A DNA stretch of 64,000 bases, from NCBI GenBank assembly GCA_039111635.1, contig JBCAQO010000001.1:930001-994000 (forward strand), read 5' to 3'. The notes under the pieces are model-generated. The model did no database searches. It had not been told where the DNA came from and was given only the letters and a program-made list of their open reading frames with translations. This DNA is from Heterobasidion occidentale. Its lineage: Eukaryota > Basidiomycota > Agaricomycetes > Russulales > Bondarzewiaceae. The stretch's first letter is position 1; every line of letters begins with the position of its first letter. The translations under genes and the position numbers were made by a program. Shown here piece after piece: positions 1-11,817 of the stretch.

Positions 1-204
1 ATATATTGGGGAGAGGGAAAGGTATATATTTTACTGTTATCTGCATCGCAGTACTGATTTTCGGGCCAGTAGTTTGGCTTCGTTCATCAAGTCGCATGCT
101 ATTAACTCCATACAACCGAAGGCCTCCAAAACATCTGCAGTGCCTTCGCCTTCCCCAACAAGTGGGATTGAGACTTCAATACAAGGACACCCAGATACAG
201 GTTC

Positions 205-2659
205 TGACCCACTAACTTTGATCCCGAAGGGCTGCTGTTCTCCTCTTCTGAACTAGACCAGGACATACGAAGTCTGTACTCAACATTGTCGAAAGGTGCC
301 CACGATATTATGTACCTGGAGCAGCTCGAAAGCTCTCACATTGATCTGATGAATGGTACGTTTCCAGTTGTACGCGCCCGCAGCAGAGCACAGTGCACTG
401 TTTTTTTCTACAGTTCCTAGGTTGCCACCTCCTAATGAACATAACACGCCATCCTTTCCACATGATTTGGCGTCTCTCATCTGTAAAAATAAAGACCGTG
501 GCAATAGCTCCAGCGTCTCCCCTTCAGAGTTTGGGGTCCTTCAAAAGGCAAAGGGCGTGAAATCTCTCAATATTGAATTATCGTGGAGGTATGTCTCATC
601 CTTATCAACTGCACGATTGACTTAACAATGCGACCGCTCGCTAGACCGTTCAAGTTTCAATCCAGAGTTCCAACCCACGAAGAGCTGGCTGATGTTATTG
701 CATTGCAAGATATATCCCCACATCAAGCCGACCTTGACGCTGATAACAGTCCAGTCCGACATCTCATCGAGCGGAATGAGTTCTCCGACTCGCGATCTAT
801 ACTTCCAAAGATCGACGAAGCACTCATCTGTCGAAACGCGTGTCGTGATGATATCTTGGTCCCAAACCAAGGCGACAACGAGAATGGCCTGAGAGTCATT
901 TTCAATTGGGAGGAGAGGCGGAGGCTAGTGCGCCTCAGCAACGAGCGAGTCGTTGAAGTCGACAACGCAAACGTTGAATCTAGACCATGTATGGAACATG
1001 CCAATTGTGACGAGGAAGCCCGGCCAAGAAACGTTGAAGGAGCTCTTAACAAAGATCAAGAAGTTCCATATGATTTAGCTGACTGCCAACAGGCTCGGGT
1101 CGATGACTCTGGGATAGCGATGGACTTCTCTTACGTCAACAATGATTCGCTTTGTAGGGAGGCTGACTTCTCCAGCATCCTACCTTACGAACACAACTAC
1201 AGCGCACCTTCATCTGTTATACTGGACGAGGTTGCAGATCTGTTCGTTTCCAGCCTCGAAGTCTGGGATACAGGGCAAGAGGCTCCAGCCGGATCCTTTA
1301 TACCCTTGACGCAGGAGTCCTCCAGGCCTTTCGAAGCCGATGCTGTTACTTCCCAGTTCGAGCCCTTGTCGACTCAGGATGCCGATCCTCCTGGAAGGGA
1401 TTGGTTTGCTGAATCGGCCTCTTCAAATCTCCCGGCTAGCTCTATTCCTAGCGACGGCACACCCTCGGTCTCGAATGTTGACCCTATGAGATCCACAATG
1501 ATGCCTCATCCCGAAATGCTGGACAACGCTCTTGCTGCGGGTCTCGTACACTCTCGCAGGGAGTCTGCAAGACAATCTCTAGCGGATTTCATGAAGCTGA
1601 GAGCTAAAGCTCAGGACGACTCGCCTGATGTTGTTGCTGACCTCCCTTCTGACGAAATTGATCCTGAGACTGTACTCCAGAATATTGATTCATCGCCTAT
1701 CTGTACTGTGCCGCCGGAGGTTATCGACCGTCACACGCTTTGTCTCACTCCAGAGTCGGCTCTGCCTAGCGTCTCGCATCGTTACTTAGCATCGATCGAG
1801 TTTATCCAAAAACGACAAATCGCTTTGGCCCTCTGTTCTTCGAAACTCAAAGTGGAACTAATCGAACGGGATGCTCTTGATGGCGCGGACCTCATCCTTG
1901 ACTATGACACCGCAGTACTTTTCTTTTCTCTGTTCGCTCTTCCCTCTCAGCTTTCTGCGCTTCAATCTCGGTTGGAATTTCTATCTTGGCGGTATCTCTA
2001 TGTTCTTGTCGTCCTTGAAGCATACACACCCTCCCTTTCTTACAGGTCAGGTGATGTTGGACGTTTGGCACCTCTTGCGTTCACTCCCCCCGTTCTAAAG
2101 GCGATCAAGAAACTGCGCCGAGACTTGGCTATCGCGGAGGGATATTTTACAAAATGTCCTGACTCGGAGATCCAGTTTGCTTTCGCTCTCTCCGTCGACG
2201 AGGCTGCTATGTATAGCAGAACGTTTGGTGATTATGCTGCACAGAGATCCGTGCCAGAAATCTGGGGCGAGCGTCTCTGGCTGGACGAAGCTGTAGAGGT
2301 AAGACCACCTTTTCGTTTACAGTAGCACAGAAGGCAGACATACACCTCTTGGATCCAGGGAGAAAAAGAGCTGATGAATGCCGATGGCATGAACGCATTC
2401 ACTTCTGCCATGATTTTGTCGCAACTTCCTTTGAACGCGTTTCTAGAGATGAGTCCGGAGGGAAGGATCAATGCCTTCGCGCAATCGATGGGGCAAGACA
2501 GGATTGCAAGCGCTTTCTCACTTGTTGATTGTTGATCATGCTTTGACGCGTCATTATAATCCCTAGGTCAAGTTCAACGAATACATCGCTTCTCGCTACG
2601 ATATCATCCGCTCGACGACGACTTCTCCCAGTCCCATGGATGTCTCTGCTGATGCTTGA
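205..2659 (+). CDS. Unrecognised protein, 3' portion (5' end probably before the window)
   Basis: I do not recognise this family. Several exons join in frame. One holds SSSELDQDIRSLYS and runs to a donor near 354. The next, after an acceptor near 411, reads PRLPPPNEHNTPSFP. After an intron at about 589-643 comes a long exon starting RPFKFQSRVPTHEELADV and running to about 2298. Two more short introns lie near 2299-2359 and 2527-2572, and the protein ends at a TGA at 2657-2659. The long exon is acidic and Ser/Pro-rich in its first two thirds, which suggests disorder, and more helical towards the C-terminus (KLKVELIERDALDGADLILD). I considered a meiotic kleisin (Rec8/Rad21) because of the long acidic middle, but the C-terminus does not show the kleisin winged helix clearly. 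Upstream exons are ambiguous, so the true start lies upstream or is unresolved. Confidence 0.5.
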
Positions 2660-2794
2660 AAACTCAAAAAGTACTAATTGAAGCCGGTAATTCTCGTGTG
2701 TAGTGTACTCTAATGACTCATATACATGCTCGAAGTATCCTACTAATGCCCAAAGAAAAAAAACTTGAGAATGTAGCGTATGTCGAGACATCCT

Positions 2795-4707
2795 TTAATC
2801 TGCTCTTCTTTGTACTTTTGGGACCAAGTACCAGAACACACCTTGACCCCCGAGCAAAGCCAGGACGATTGGCTCGACGACCCAAATTCCTTTCTTTGAG
2901 CTCACAAGTCCGACCACTAGGGGAAAGAGTGCGCTGCCGCTTTGTCCTACCGAGCTAATGAGCAAGAATGCATCGGCATGCATCGCACGCGGTAAGAGGC
3001 GTCCGCCAGTCGTGATGGCAGCTGCGTAGAAAGTTGAAATGGCGAGCCCGACGAGCGCAGTGGCTAGTGCTGTCGATGCGAGAACGGGTACAGCCCATGC
3101 GACAGCCTCAAGAACAATAGCGAGAAAAATGTAGATGAAAACGGCACGGCGCTCCCCTAGAAGAATGCTTAGAGTCGGAAGGACAATGCGTCCGATTGCA
3201 ATGCCTGAAAGTCACGTCCCTGAGTGGAGTGCCAGCCTAAGACGAGCTGAAGGCTCACCGAGATAGAAACTTGAAGCAACCCACGATGCTCCTTCAGGCG
3301 TCCCTTTTCGGACCTCTAGAACATATGAAACTATCCAGCCGCCACTGTAGAGTAGTATGTTGTAATTAATTAGATCTTCAAAGAGATGAGACCACCTCTC
3401 ACATCGAGTCTTCGGCCCTACAAACAAATGCACAATCAGAAACACTCACAGCTCCCCGAAAAGAGTAGAGTTGCTAAGCTTACCCGACGTAGAGCATCAA
3501 AAATATCGCGAGTGTCCAAACGGTACGGCTCTTCAGTGTATCACGCATCGTAGTTGAGCCTTGCAAGGTCAATGTATCGGCAGGATTTGATGACAGAGAG
3601 TCTAGATTCCTAAATGCAAACCACACCAGGGCGAACACTGGGACGTTCATTCCAACATTTGTGAGATAGAAGAAATGATACTAGGAAGGGTAGCGATGTC
3701 GGAACATTCTCACGAAAGATACGAGGAATAACCGTACTGGAATGCCGCGAGTTACCATGGCCGTAGCTACGAGGGGGCTCGCAAAGGCACCAAGACCGAA
3801 CATTCCATGAAGAAACCCAGTGTAGAGCAGCGGCTTTTTCAAGAGGGTAAAGTATGCGTTGCACAGCCCTAACTAAGTGATATTGATGATTTGATCAGGT
3901 GGGAGCGAGGAAGAGAAGTGTGATCGACGAACTTGTGTCGCAAATGCAATACCAATAATCCAGAATCCAAAGCACATCAAGCCAAAACTGGCTTGTTGAG
4001 AGGCGTTGATAACATTCTGACGATGGGAGCACTTCAGCGAGACTTTGATAGAAGAACAAATATTATTTGCTGACTCCTATCAGCTCTATAGCAACCGCGG
4101 CCAGTAGAGCACCTCCGAACCCAATTTTTCGTGATAAGACACCTCCCCCCGCAGCAGCAGCTACGTAACCCATGAACGTGGAGACAAAAAGGATGGCAAC
4201 GCGCGCATAGCCAATGCCAAATGCTCTCTCGATTGAGGGAATAAGAGCTCCTGTAGCACCACCACTGTGATCGCCATAAAATACGTCAAAATCAGGTCAG
4301 TGTAAAACAAGGTGAGTACGAACGAGCACTCACTTCCAGCCCGCGAGAAACAAGGTTACAAAGGACGCAAACATGCGAAAACGACGAAGGCCTCTGCTTT
4401 CGGATAGCAGCTCAACCACGGGTGTTATAGGTAGCGCAGACGACAATATGGGGGGAGGATATGCTGCCTCCACGTTAACTACATATACCACACCTTGCAC
4501 CTGTTCTGCTGCTCCATTCGCGATCCGCGCCTCATCGGTTGCGGAGTCGAGTTTATCGCCAGCAGAAGTCGCGGGACCTACAGCAGTGAAGTCTGAGTCA
4601 TGTCGCTCTGTTTGAGGGCGACTCAGACGCCCCTGCAAGCCTGGCCTCTCCGACTGGGGCTCTATTGCCGAAGAAAACTCGACTGGGGATTCGACGGCTA
4701 CAGACAT
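2795..4707 (-). CDS. Major facilitator superfamily transporter
   Basis: Multi-exon membrane carrier. The start ATG at 4705-4707 opens a hydrophilic N-terminus of about 105 residues (MSVAVESPVEFSSAIEPQSE), followed by the first membrane segment (FRMFASFVTLFLAGWK). Later exons encode further hydrophobic helices: GYARVAILFVSTFMGYVAAA with GGGVLSRKIGFGGALLA, FIYIFLAIVLEAVAWAVPVL, and the last exon SSVGQSGSALFPLVVGLVSS followed by IVLALLGGQGVFWYLVPK. This helix and loop pattern fits the 12-TM MFS fold of a general fungal permease group related to fucose-permease-like carriers. The substrate cannot be told from sequence. At least five short introns interrupt it. It lies immediately downstream, on the same strand, of the PDR pump at 5.1-10.9 kb, with about 360 bp between them. 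That is suggestive of a shared export role but no more. Confidence 0.8.
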
Positions 4708-5067
4708 GTTCTGATGAGTGAGATATGGGACTCCTAGTGAAGGGCCGCAGGAGCTGATGGGGGATAGGATAAGCTGTCATCAGCATAAGTAGTCAAGCAA
4801 ACAAAGTGCGATTGGTGGCAGTTTGCGGTTGAGTCATTTGCAGGTGGCTTTTCGGGGAGGCGTTCCGATGTTTATCCTTGATGCAGCACGAAGACCCCTG
4901 CCTTGTTCAGGTGATAAATTATTTTGATTCTATTATGTCAGAACGTAAGCATATTTCTCTATGTAAGCGAGTCGCTTCTTGTGTGATGTGTCATTAGCTC
5001 ATGTCGTAAAGGGCACGAAATTGTCGTGAGGTACACCCCTTGAAGGAATAGCAAAATCCTCTACTCT
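4708..5067. other. Intergenic gap, MFS promoter side
   Basis: About 360 bases between the MFS start and the stop codon of the ABC transporter. It should hold the MFS promoter and the ABC 3' untranslated region. I see no reading frame, strong TATA box or repeat that I can support. Confidence 0.5.
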
Positions 5068-8000
5068 TTACCGTTTTGCATAGCGAAGGAAGCGGGACGC
5101 AACTGGACGGGATGGATTTGTCAGTGACGATGTCATTGTACAGTTCAGGATGTCGATCAAACTTACTGATGGTAACGATGAAGTTGAATACTACTCAGAC
5201 AAGTCACGTTAAGTACGATACGTAGGAAGGGTAAGAAAGAAGCGGACACGCACCAAAAAACGCTAAGATGATGAAGGCATCTCTCCACCTGTTTTCGAAT
5301 CGAATATTCAAGGGAAGGAAGAACTCGTCTCCAACCTTAACCAACGTTCAGCGCTCTCCAAGTGCGCCGAAAGTACAGGCTACTTACAGAGTATTGACAG
5401 TAACGGCAAGCCGTGGTATCGTTGGGATTGTCCAGATAGCCACCAAATGCGCTGACAAAACTGCTAGCCCATGCTTGGCATGTCTGACTAGAGGGGGGGT
5501 TGAACACGACAAATTCATCGAGCTTACACCTAATCGTCAGACCGCTACAAAGAACGATGCATTAGCAAGAGAACACTGGATCATTTACACAATCGACTTA
5601 CTGGAGCTCCGTGGATAACATAGCAGATAGCAAGCGCGTAAAGGGGTTGAGCTCGTACAACCACGACTTCCAGAAATGAGCTAAGATTCAGATGAGTGAG
5701 TGATGTGGACAGAAGGCACGAAAATACTTGCAGAGGACGGGGTATTGAATGACCACTCCACAGAAAGTACTGAGCACGACCATGATGAACGGGTTAAAAA
5801 GCACAGCAACTTGAACGCTAGGGGTGATAGCAGCAATAACTTGGCCGAGAGAGACACCGAACAGCTCCGTGAACAGGATCACCAGTAACTGGAACCCAGT
5901 GCCTGCGGTCCCCGCCGCTCCCTGACCAAAGCCTTGCGGGTATACCTGGGATGTTGGTGAGCAGGAGCTTCAGTCGCGAAAGAATTCTGACTGACCATGA
6001 GTGCCCAGTACACAATGGCACACAGCACTGAGTAAGGAATTTCGCCGAGAAGCTGTGCTATGGCAAAGACTTCTGGAGAGTAGATCCTACTGGAAGACTC
6101 TGGAACAATGTCAAAAAGTGATTGGTAAAGTGAAATATCGCATACCTCGAATGAAAATACCTGGGTCATGTCGCTCGTCAGTTGAAACCCTGCCATCCAG
6201 ACATAAACTGGACTTACGTCTGTTTTCGATGAACTTTGGTTCTATCTGATTCATCAACACTGCTGGAAGGATTGTTGCCCAGAAACTATCGCCATATGCT
6301 CTATTCAGCGAGCATAATCGCAAGTACAGAGAGCTAGAGGACTCACATGGAGAACGTTCGGTATTGTAAATCACGCTGGCTGTGACCAAGCTGGAGGAAG
6401 GGCAAGGACACGAACAGCGAAATGAAAATATGAACAAAGAGGCGAGTAAACACGTAGTCGGGCGAGCGCCAGAGGGCATACACATTGCGCTTGGTGACAA
6501 TCATGAGTTGGTGCAGGAAAGGAGTGGCGTCTGCAGAGTATTTCAGCCAAGGGTATCAGCGGGCACAAGGGTTCAACTCACAGGTGGAGCTCTTGGCTTT
6601 GTCGATATCAGTGCGCGCTTGTCCGATACGCTTGATGGAGCTGATTTCTTCTCGAACGCGCTTACACTCAGGCGAATCTAACCAAACATCCTTCCAGTCA
6701 CGATCTCCGACCCGAGGTGAGATACCAGCTCCTATGGCGTCCAGCATATACTCTGCAGGGTTCACATTTGACGGGCATTCAGCTCCATGACGTGCTAGAT
6801 ACTCCCGGAGGACACCAGAGTCCGCCCCAATATTGCCGAAGTAGACGGTGTGCCCACCACGTTCGAGCAACAGTAGACGATCAAAGCTCTCGAAAAGCAA
6901 GGACGATGGCTGATGGATGGTGCAAAGGATCGCTTGACCTTGGCTTGCCAGCTTTCGAAGGAAGCGTACTAGATTCCATGCGCTCTGCGCATCCAGACCA
7001 GAAGTTGGTTCATCCAAGAATAGGAGCAACTCAGGTTTGCTGGCAAGCTCAACACCAATTGTCAGCCTAAGGTCCGTAAGCAAGATAGGTTAGTCATGTT
7101 GTAATCAGAGGCGATAAAAATTCGTATTTACCGCTTGCGAGCTTCAACATCAAGCCCATCGACAATGGCATCAGCAATATCGTGAAGCTCCAGAAGTTCG
7201 ATCATATCCTCGACGTATGCGTCCTTCTCTTCCTTCGGGACTTCAGCCGGCTGTCGCAAGTATGCTGAGAAACGCATCGCCTCCCGAATTGTGGCGGTTC
7301 CTTCGTGTACATCCATCTGTTCAGCATATGCGGTTCCTCGAGCGAAATCGGATGTCAAGGGGCGTCCTTCTACAAGCACATCACCAGTCACGATGCCGAT
7401 ATTCTTCCTCCCGGCGAGTACATCGAGACACGTCGTCTTGCCTGCGCCGGACGCACCCATAAGAGCCGTGAGCGTACCAGGCTTGACGTAGCCGTAGACT
7501 TCATTGAGTAGCTGAAGCTGACCGTTAGGTACGGGCACATGGTAGTTTAGGCGCTCCCAAGTGAAGGTCTTGCGATCAGCATAGTCAGAACTGTGAGGAG
7601 CACGATGAGACCCAAATAGACGAAGATGGGCGTGAATGTCTCACAGGTCTCTCTCTTTGGTATCTTCCATTGCCTGAGCTTTCTCAGTTTCAGCGACTTC
7701 TAGACGGTGAGACTTCCGTTCTCGAAGCGTAGCGTTCAGCTTTTTAGTCTCGGCGTTCTCTTTTGCAAACAAACGGAAAGAAGCGCCTCCCGTACGTTTC
7801 TACAAGCAACATGAGATAGCAACGCAATACAGAAAGCCACACTTACCGGGAAATAATCCAGCGCGATGATCTGCGTCGCCTGGAAGAATATAATCCAACC
7901 CACAAGGACAAGGAAATCCCGACGCCAGATATCATGAATGTTCAGGTCATAGCCAGCAGAGATATAGGATCGGCCCGGGACAATGTTCGAACCCGGGGCG

Positions 8001-10882
8001 GAGCCAAACAATGTGCAGATTTGATTGGGGCCAAGGCCGTCACTGGTTCACATCGTGAATAAGCGCTGAATAAAGTGAGTGAGAGACACTTACGGGTACA
8101 CGTTCATACCAGGGCCATTTCGCGGAACGACATAATCGCCATCGCAAGTGAACTGTAAAATAATTGATTGGCATGTTGTTCGAGAACACTATGAACACAT
8201 ACGTTAAGACGGCCGAATTCATTCCCCATCAAGCCACCGTACGCTAAAGCACCGTGTATAGTCCGATGTCAATCAATGTCAATAATATTTGACATGGAAG
8301 CGTTCCTTACCATAGGACATAGGGTTGAGGTAGTACTAGAGACGAAAAGTCAACGTGGGGAAGAAAAAACAAGACCAAAATGTCGGCAACTTACGATCCA
8401 GAATAACCAGCGTTTCATCTCGTTGACAGGGATCATGTAACCCACGTAAAGGATCAAGTTGGGAATGAAGAACGATGACAAGCGGAAGGCACTGTCATAG
8501 TTAGAACAAAAGAGGCCAAAAGTACGGAAGAACCCTTGGATGGCCAGGAAAGCGATGTAATTGAACAAGTGGAAGACCCAGAAGGCTCCGCCCGAGCGAT
8601 ATAAGTGGGCCATGAAGTAAACGATGATGTCGTACAAGAACAGCCGAACAGCCGAAAAAGGCATATCCGCGAGGGTGTTAGCCAAGGCAATGGCAGAAGG
8701 CCGATACAAGCTATAGCTTGTCTAAGAGGTGTGCGTGAGAATTTAGAGGCGAGTTTCGCTGGTACGACTAACCTGCTTGTTTAAGATGGCGCGGCCACTG
8801 ACTTGCACAGCGAGCTGTGGCAACTGATCAGTGAGATATATGCAATTTAAGTGGGACAAAGCTGACCTCTCCAAATGCATCCAGACAGCTCACCAACATA
8901 GCGGTAAAGAGGACGCTTCCACGAGTGAACGCACCGTCCGAAGTTGGTGGTCGATCCAAAAACGCCGCGCCGATAACAATGGCCAATATCTAAACAAGTC
9001 CGTGGACATATCATCAGCTTGCCGACTTGACCGAAGGGGAAGATTGGTCACCGTGCTCAAGGAGAAACTTGTAATGAGTTGAAAGCGATCCTGCAACCGC
9101 ATTTGGAACTGTCTACGCGCAAGGGCTAGTACCTGACCGGTATATCCAAGGGTGTATGGGCTCTTTTTGGAGACACCTTTTTTCTTGTCAGAGGCGACAG
9201 CTTGTTTGAACGCCTCTTGATCAGCTTTCTCCGTTTCCATTACCAATTTGTATTTCTCCAAGGAGTCAAGCATATTGTCAGCGAGGGTCGAATTGAGGAA
9301 CGCTTGCTCTAGGGCGGTCGGATTGCTAGGGACGTCGACGGCTGAGTGTCCTGGGGCAAACTGACGCTCGTTGGGATCCGTGCATCCCGTAAGATAGTCA
9401 GCTGTGCTTTGGCGAGGAAGAGACTTGTATCCGAGGTTTTGGAAGTAAGCACGGGCTTCTGAGGGGGGACCGAAATAGACCTGACGACCTTCATCAAGGA
9501 CCATAACCTTATCAAAAAGGTTGTATATCCCTTCGCCAGCTTGGTACCTGCGCGGAAAATAGAGATTGAGTAATGAAACAAAACCTTCGCAACACACTCA
9601 CAGAGTAACGAAAGTCGTCTGACCGAGAACGTCAGTCATCACTCTGAGGCTTTTCACGTAGTCAAGAGCTGTCGACGCATCAAGGCCTCGGGTCGAATTA
9701 TCCCAGCACTGAACACGCGCCCTCGTGGCCATCATCTCAGCAATACTCACACGCTTGCGCTCTCCGCCTGAAACTCCTCGCACGAATTCGTTGCCGACAA
9801 GGGTCTGAGCAGTGTGCGAGATATTGAGCATCTTGAGCAACATGCTTTGAACCTGTTCGTTGAATGCCTTGCGCGAAACACCGGGAATACGCCCATGAGG
9901 ACCAGGCGTCTTAGTGGAGAGGGCGAAAGCAACCGTCTGTTGTACAGTCAAGGTCGCGATATGTATGTCATCTGCACGTGTTTAAGGTCAGTATTATAGA
10001 CGTGTCTCGCAGTTATATGCTGACCTTCGGGGTTGTAGACAACCTCTCCTTTGTAGACCTTAGCCATCTCGGCCGCATCAATCCCAGCGTAACGAACGTC
10101 ACCGAATACGGAAGCATACTCTCCTCGTTGGTTCGCAATGGCTTTAAGAAAGGTCGAACAGCCAGATCCGGGACAGCCTAAAACGAGGCACATTTCACCG
10201 GGCTTCATGATGCCTGAAGATCTGACCATAGATATGTCATCATCAAATGAGGGACAGAAACAACACATCACAACGAACTTGTGCAAGATAGTTGTGGTTT
10301 CCCCTGGCTTCTTGGGCAAGGCTTTGGCGATAAAGCTCCATATCCAGAGGAGAATAGTCATCCAACTCTGAACAACAGCAACTGAACCATAGCATGTAAG
10401 CAGAGGACAAGAGATGGAAAGAATTTAATGAAATCATGCGCACTGTCGAAAGTTTGGATATATGCCTAGTATCGATTGAGTTTGGCAGTACACTCGGCTA
10501 GGGTTCATGCACTCACCTTGAAGCCCACACCGCCATTGACCTCGACAGACAAACCCTCCCAGGTGACGCCCACGTGCTTGTGTTTAATTCCAGCAGCTTG
10601 GTTCGCGTCATTTGACGAGGTGAGGTATTCCTTCAGGTCGAAGGGCTCCTCAGAATTCGCTAAAGAGCCCTTTTCCACATCACCTTTCTCAAGATCACTG
10701 CTCTGGACGTTTGTGGGTGTCTTTGCAGACTGCATGGAGAGTTGGCGAGATAATGCATTGAATTCTGCCTCCGCCTCGACGACATTGACCTGGTCTCTGG
10801 TCGTAAAGGCATCCTGCACGTCGATGGCCTTGTCGCCCGCAGAGGACAGAGGGAGGTCACGTAAAGTCGGTTCTGCACTCAT
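5068..10882 (-). CDS. PDR-type (ABCG) full-size ABC transporter, copy 1
   Basis: ATP-driven plasma-membrane efflux pump of the fungal pleiotropic drug resistance family, in the order NBD1-TMD1-NBD2-TMD2. The start is [20 protein letters not shown] and the stop TAA at 5068-5070 follows FLRYAKR. NBD1 has the PDR hallmark Walker [13 protein letters not shown] with Cys for the usual Lys, the signature [13 protein letters not shown], and Walker B ending in [13 protein letters not shown] (DN, not DE). NBD2 has a normal Walker [13 protein letters not shown] and [14 protein letters not shown], but a degenerate signature ([15 protein letters not shown]). These asymmetric sites are typical of the family. 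TMD exons are visible, for example [20 protein letters not shown] and [16 protein letters not shown]. It is cut by many short introns, one of them (about 7068-7133) between EARKR and LTIGVEL and absent from copy 2. A TATA box lies about 85 bp upstream. Substrate unknown. Confidence 0.93.
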
Positions 10883-10964
10883 CTGTGGGGCAAGGAAAGA
10901 GCAGACGAAGCGAACGAGCGGACGGAGCGGAGAACGCTGCAGCCATTCCCTGGCTTCGAAGCTG

Positions 10965-10973
10965 CCTTTATAG
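10965..10973 (-). promoter_or_regulatory. TATA box of PDR transporter copy 1
   Basis: The minus strand reads CTATAAAGG, about 83-90 bp upstream of the ATG at 10880-10882. This is a normal spacing for a fungal TATA box and its 5' UTR. Assigned by position and match only. Confidence 0.5.
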
Positions 10974-11817
10974 CAACCTCATCAGAGCCATGATCTTGGA
11001 AATTCTGCTGACAGATGAGAGGAAAGGGTTTGGTTGGTCATCACATTCATTTTTTAGCCGAAGTTGACTCGTCCGCTCGTTCGGTAGCGGAAATGGAACA
11101 GCAATACCCTCCGTCGTCGCCTAAGTACAGCTAAGTACCCTCATGCGCACGACAGCCAAAAGATGACTCCACTCATGCAAGTTTGAAAACCCCTCCCAGT
11201 TCCTCGGAGCCGCTCGGCACAGCGTCAGACAGCGTCAGGCGTCAAGGACAGATGGCCCATTTGCTCCAGCATTTTCTTGACTTATTGTGGGCGTTAACCA
11301 TGAATTGTAGTATTTTTGAATATGAATATAAGATCTAGAAACGATTCGACCGGGGAGACGATGTGGGTCTTGATGCATGATGAGTAGCTCATAAGTATTT
11401 CACCGTGGTGGACCCACCTGGAAGCACGCAAGTCTCTGCCCTCCCATCCTTCACAAACACCCTCATTCGAGTCACTATCCTGACACAAAGGTCAGGAGGA
11501 CATGTGCCTGTCTAGCCAGCTATCCCAGAGACGTGTTGGCGTCGATATTTGCGATAAAGCTAAAACAAGGCGAATCGTAGTTTCTCTATTTTGGGATATT
11601 ACTAAGGGGCCAGTAGCTTGGCCATGCATGGCCACCCAATAGGCCACTTATCAATTGTGGCGCAAAACTTGACAATTAATACAATTCACTTGCTCAGGTT
11701 CACAGTCATCTACTCATCAGTCATCATCTCACTCAGCTGTGCTTGATTTACTATCAAAGTCGTGGTGCATTTATAATCGAGACATCAAAAGTACCAGCGG
11801 GAAATCGTGCGGAGAAG
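10974..11817. promoter_or_regulatory. Upstream region of the PDR transporter; no gene seen
   Basis: About 840 bases between the TATA box of the ABC gene and the SEC26 stop codon. No convincing exon on either strand. At 11220-11239 there is a tandem pair of 10-mers (CAGCGTCAGA, CAGCGTCAGG) followed by CGTCA, which could be a transcription factor site array for the pump. I did not find a palindromic yeast-type pleiotropic drug response element. Confidence 0.4.

Noticed and set aside
2468..2791. 107-codon minus-strand frame after the first gene
   Set aside because: It is antisense to the last exons of the first gene and lies 3' of the MFS gene. No motif.
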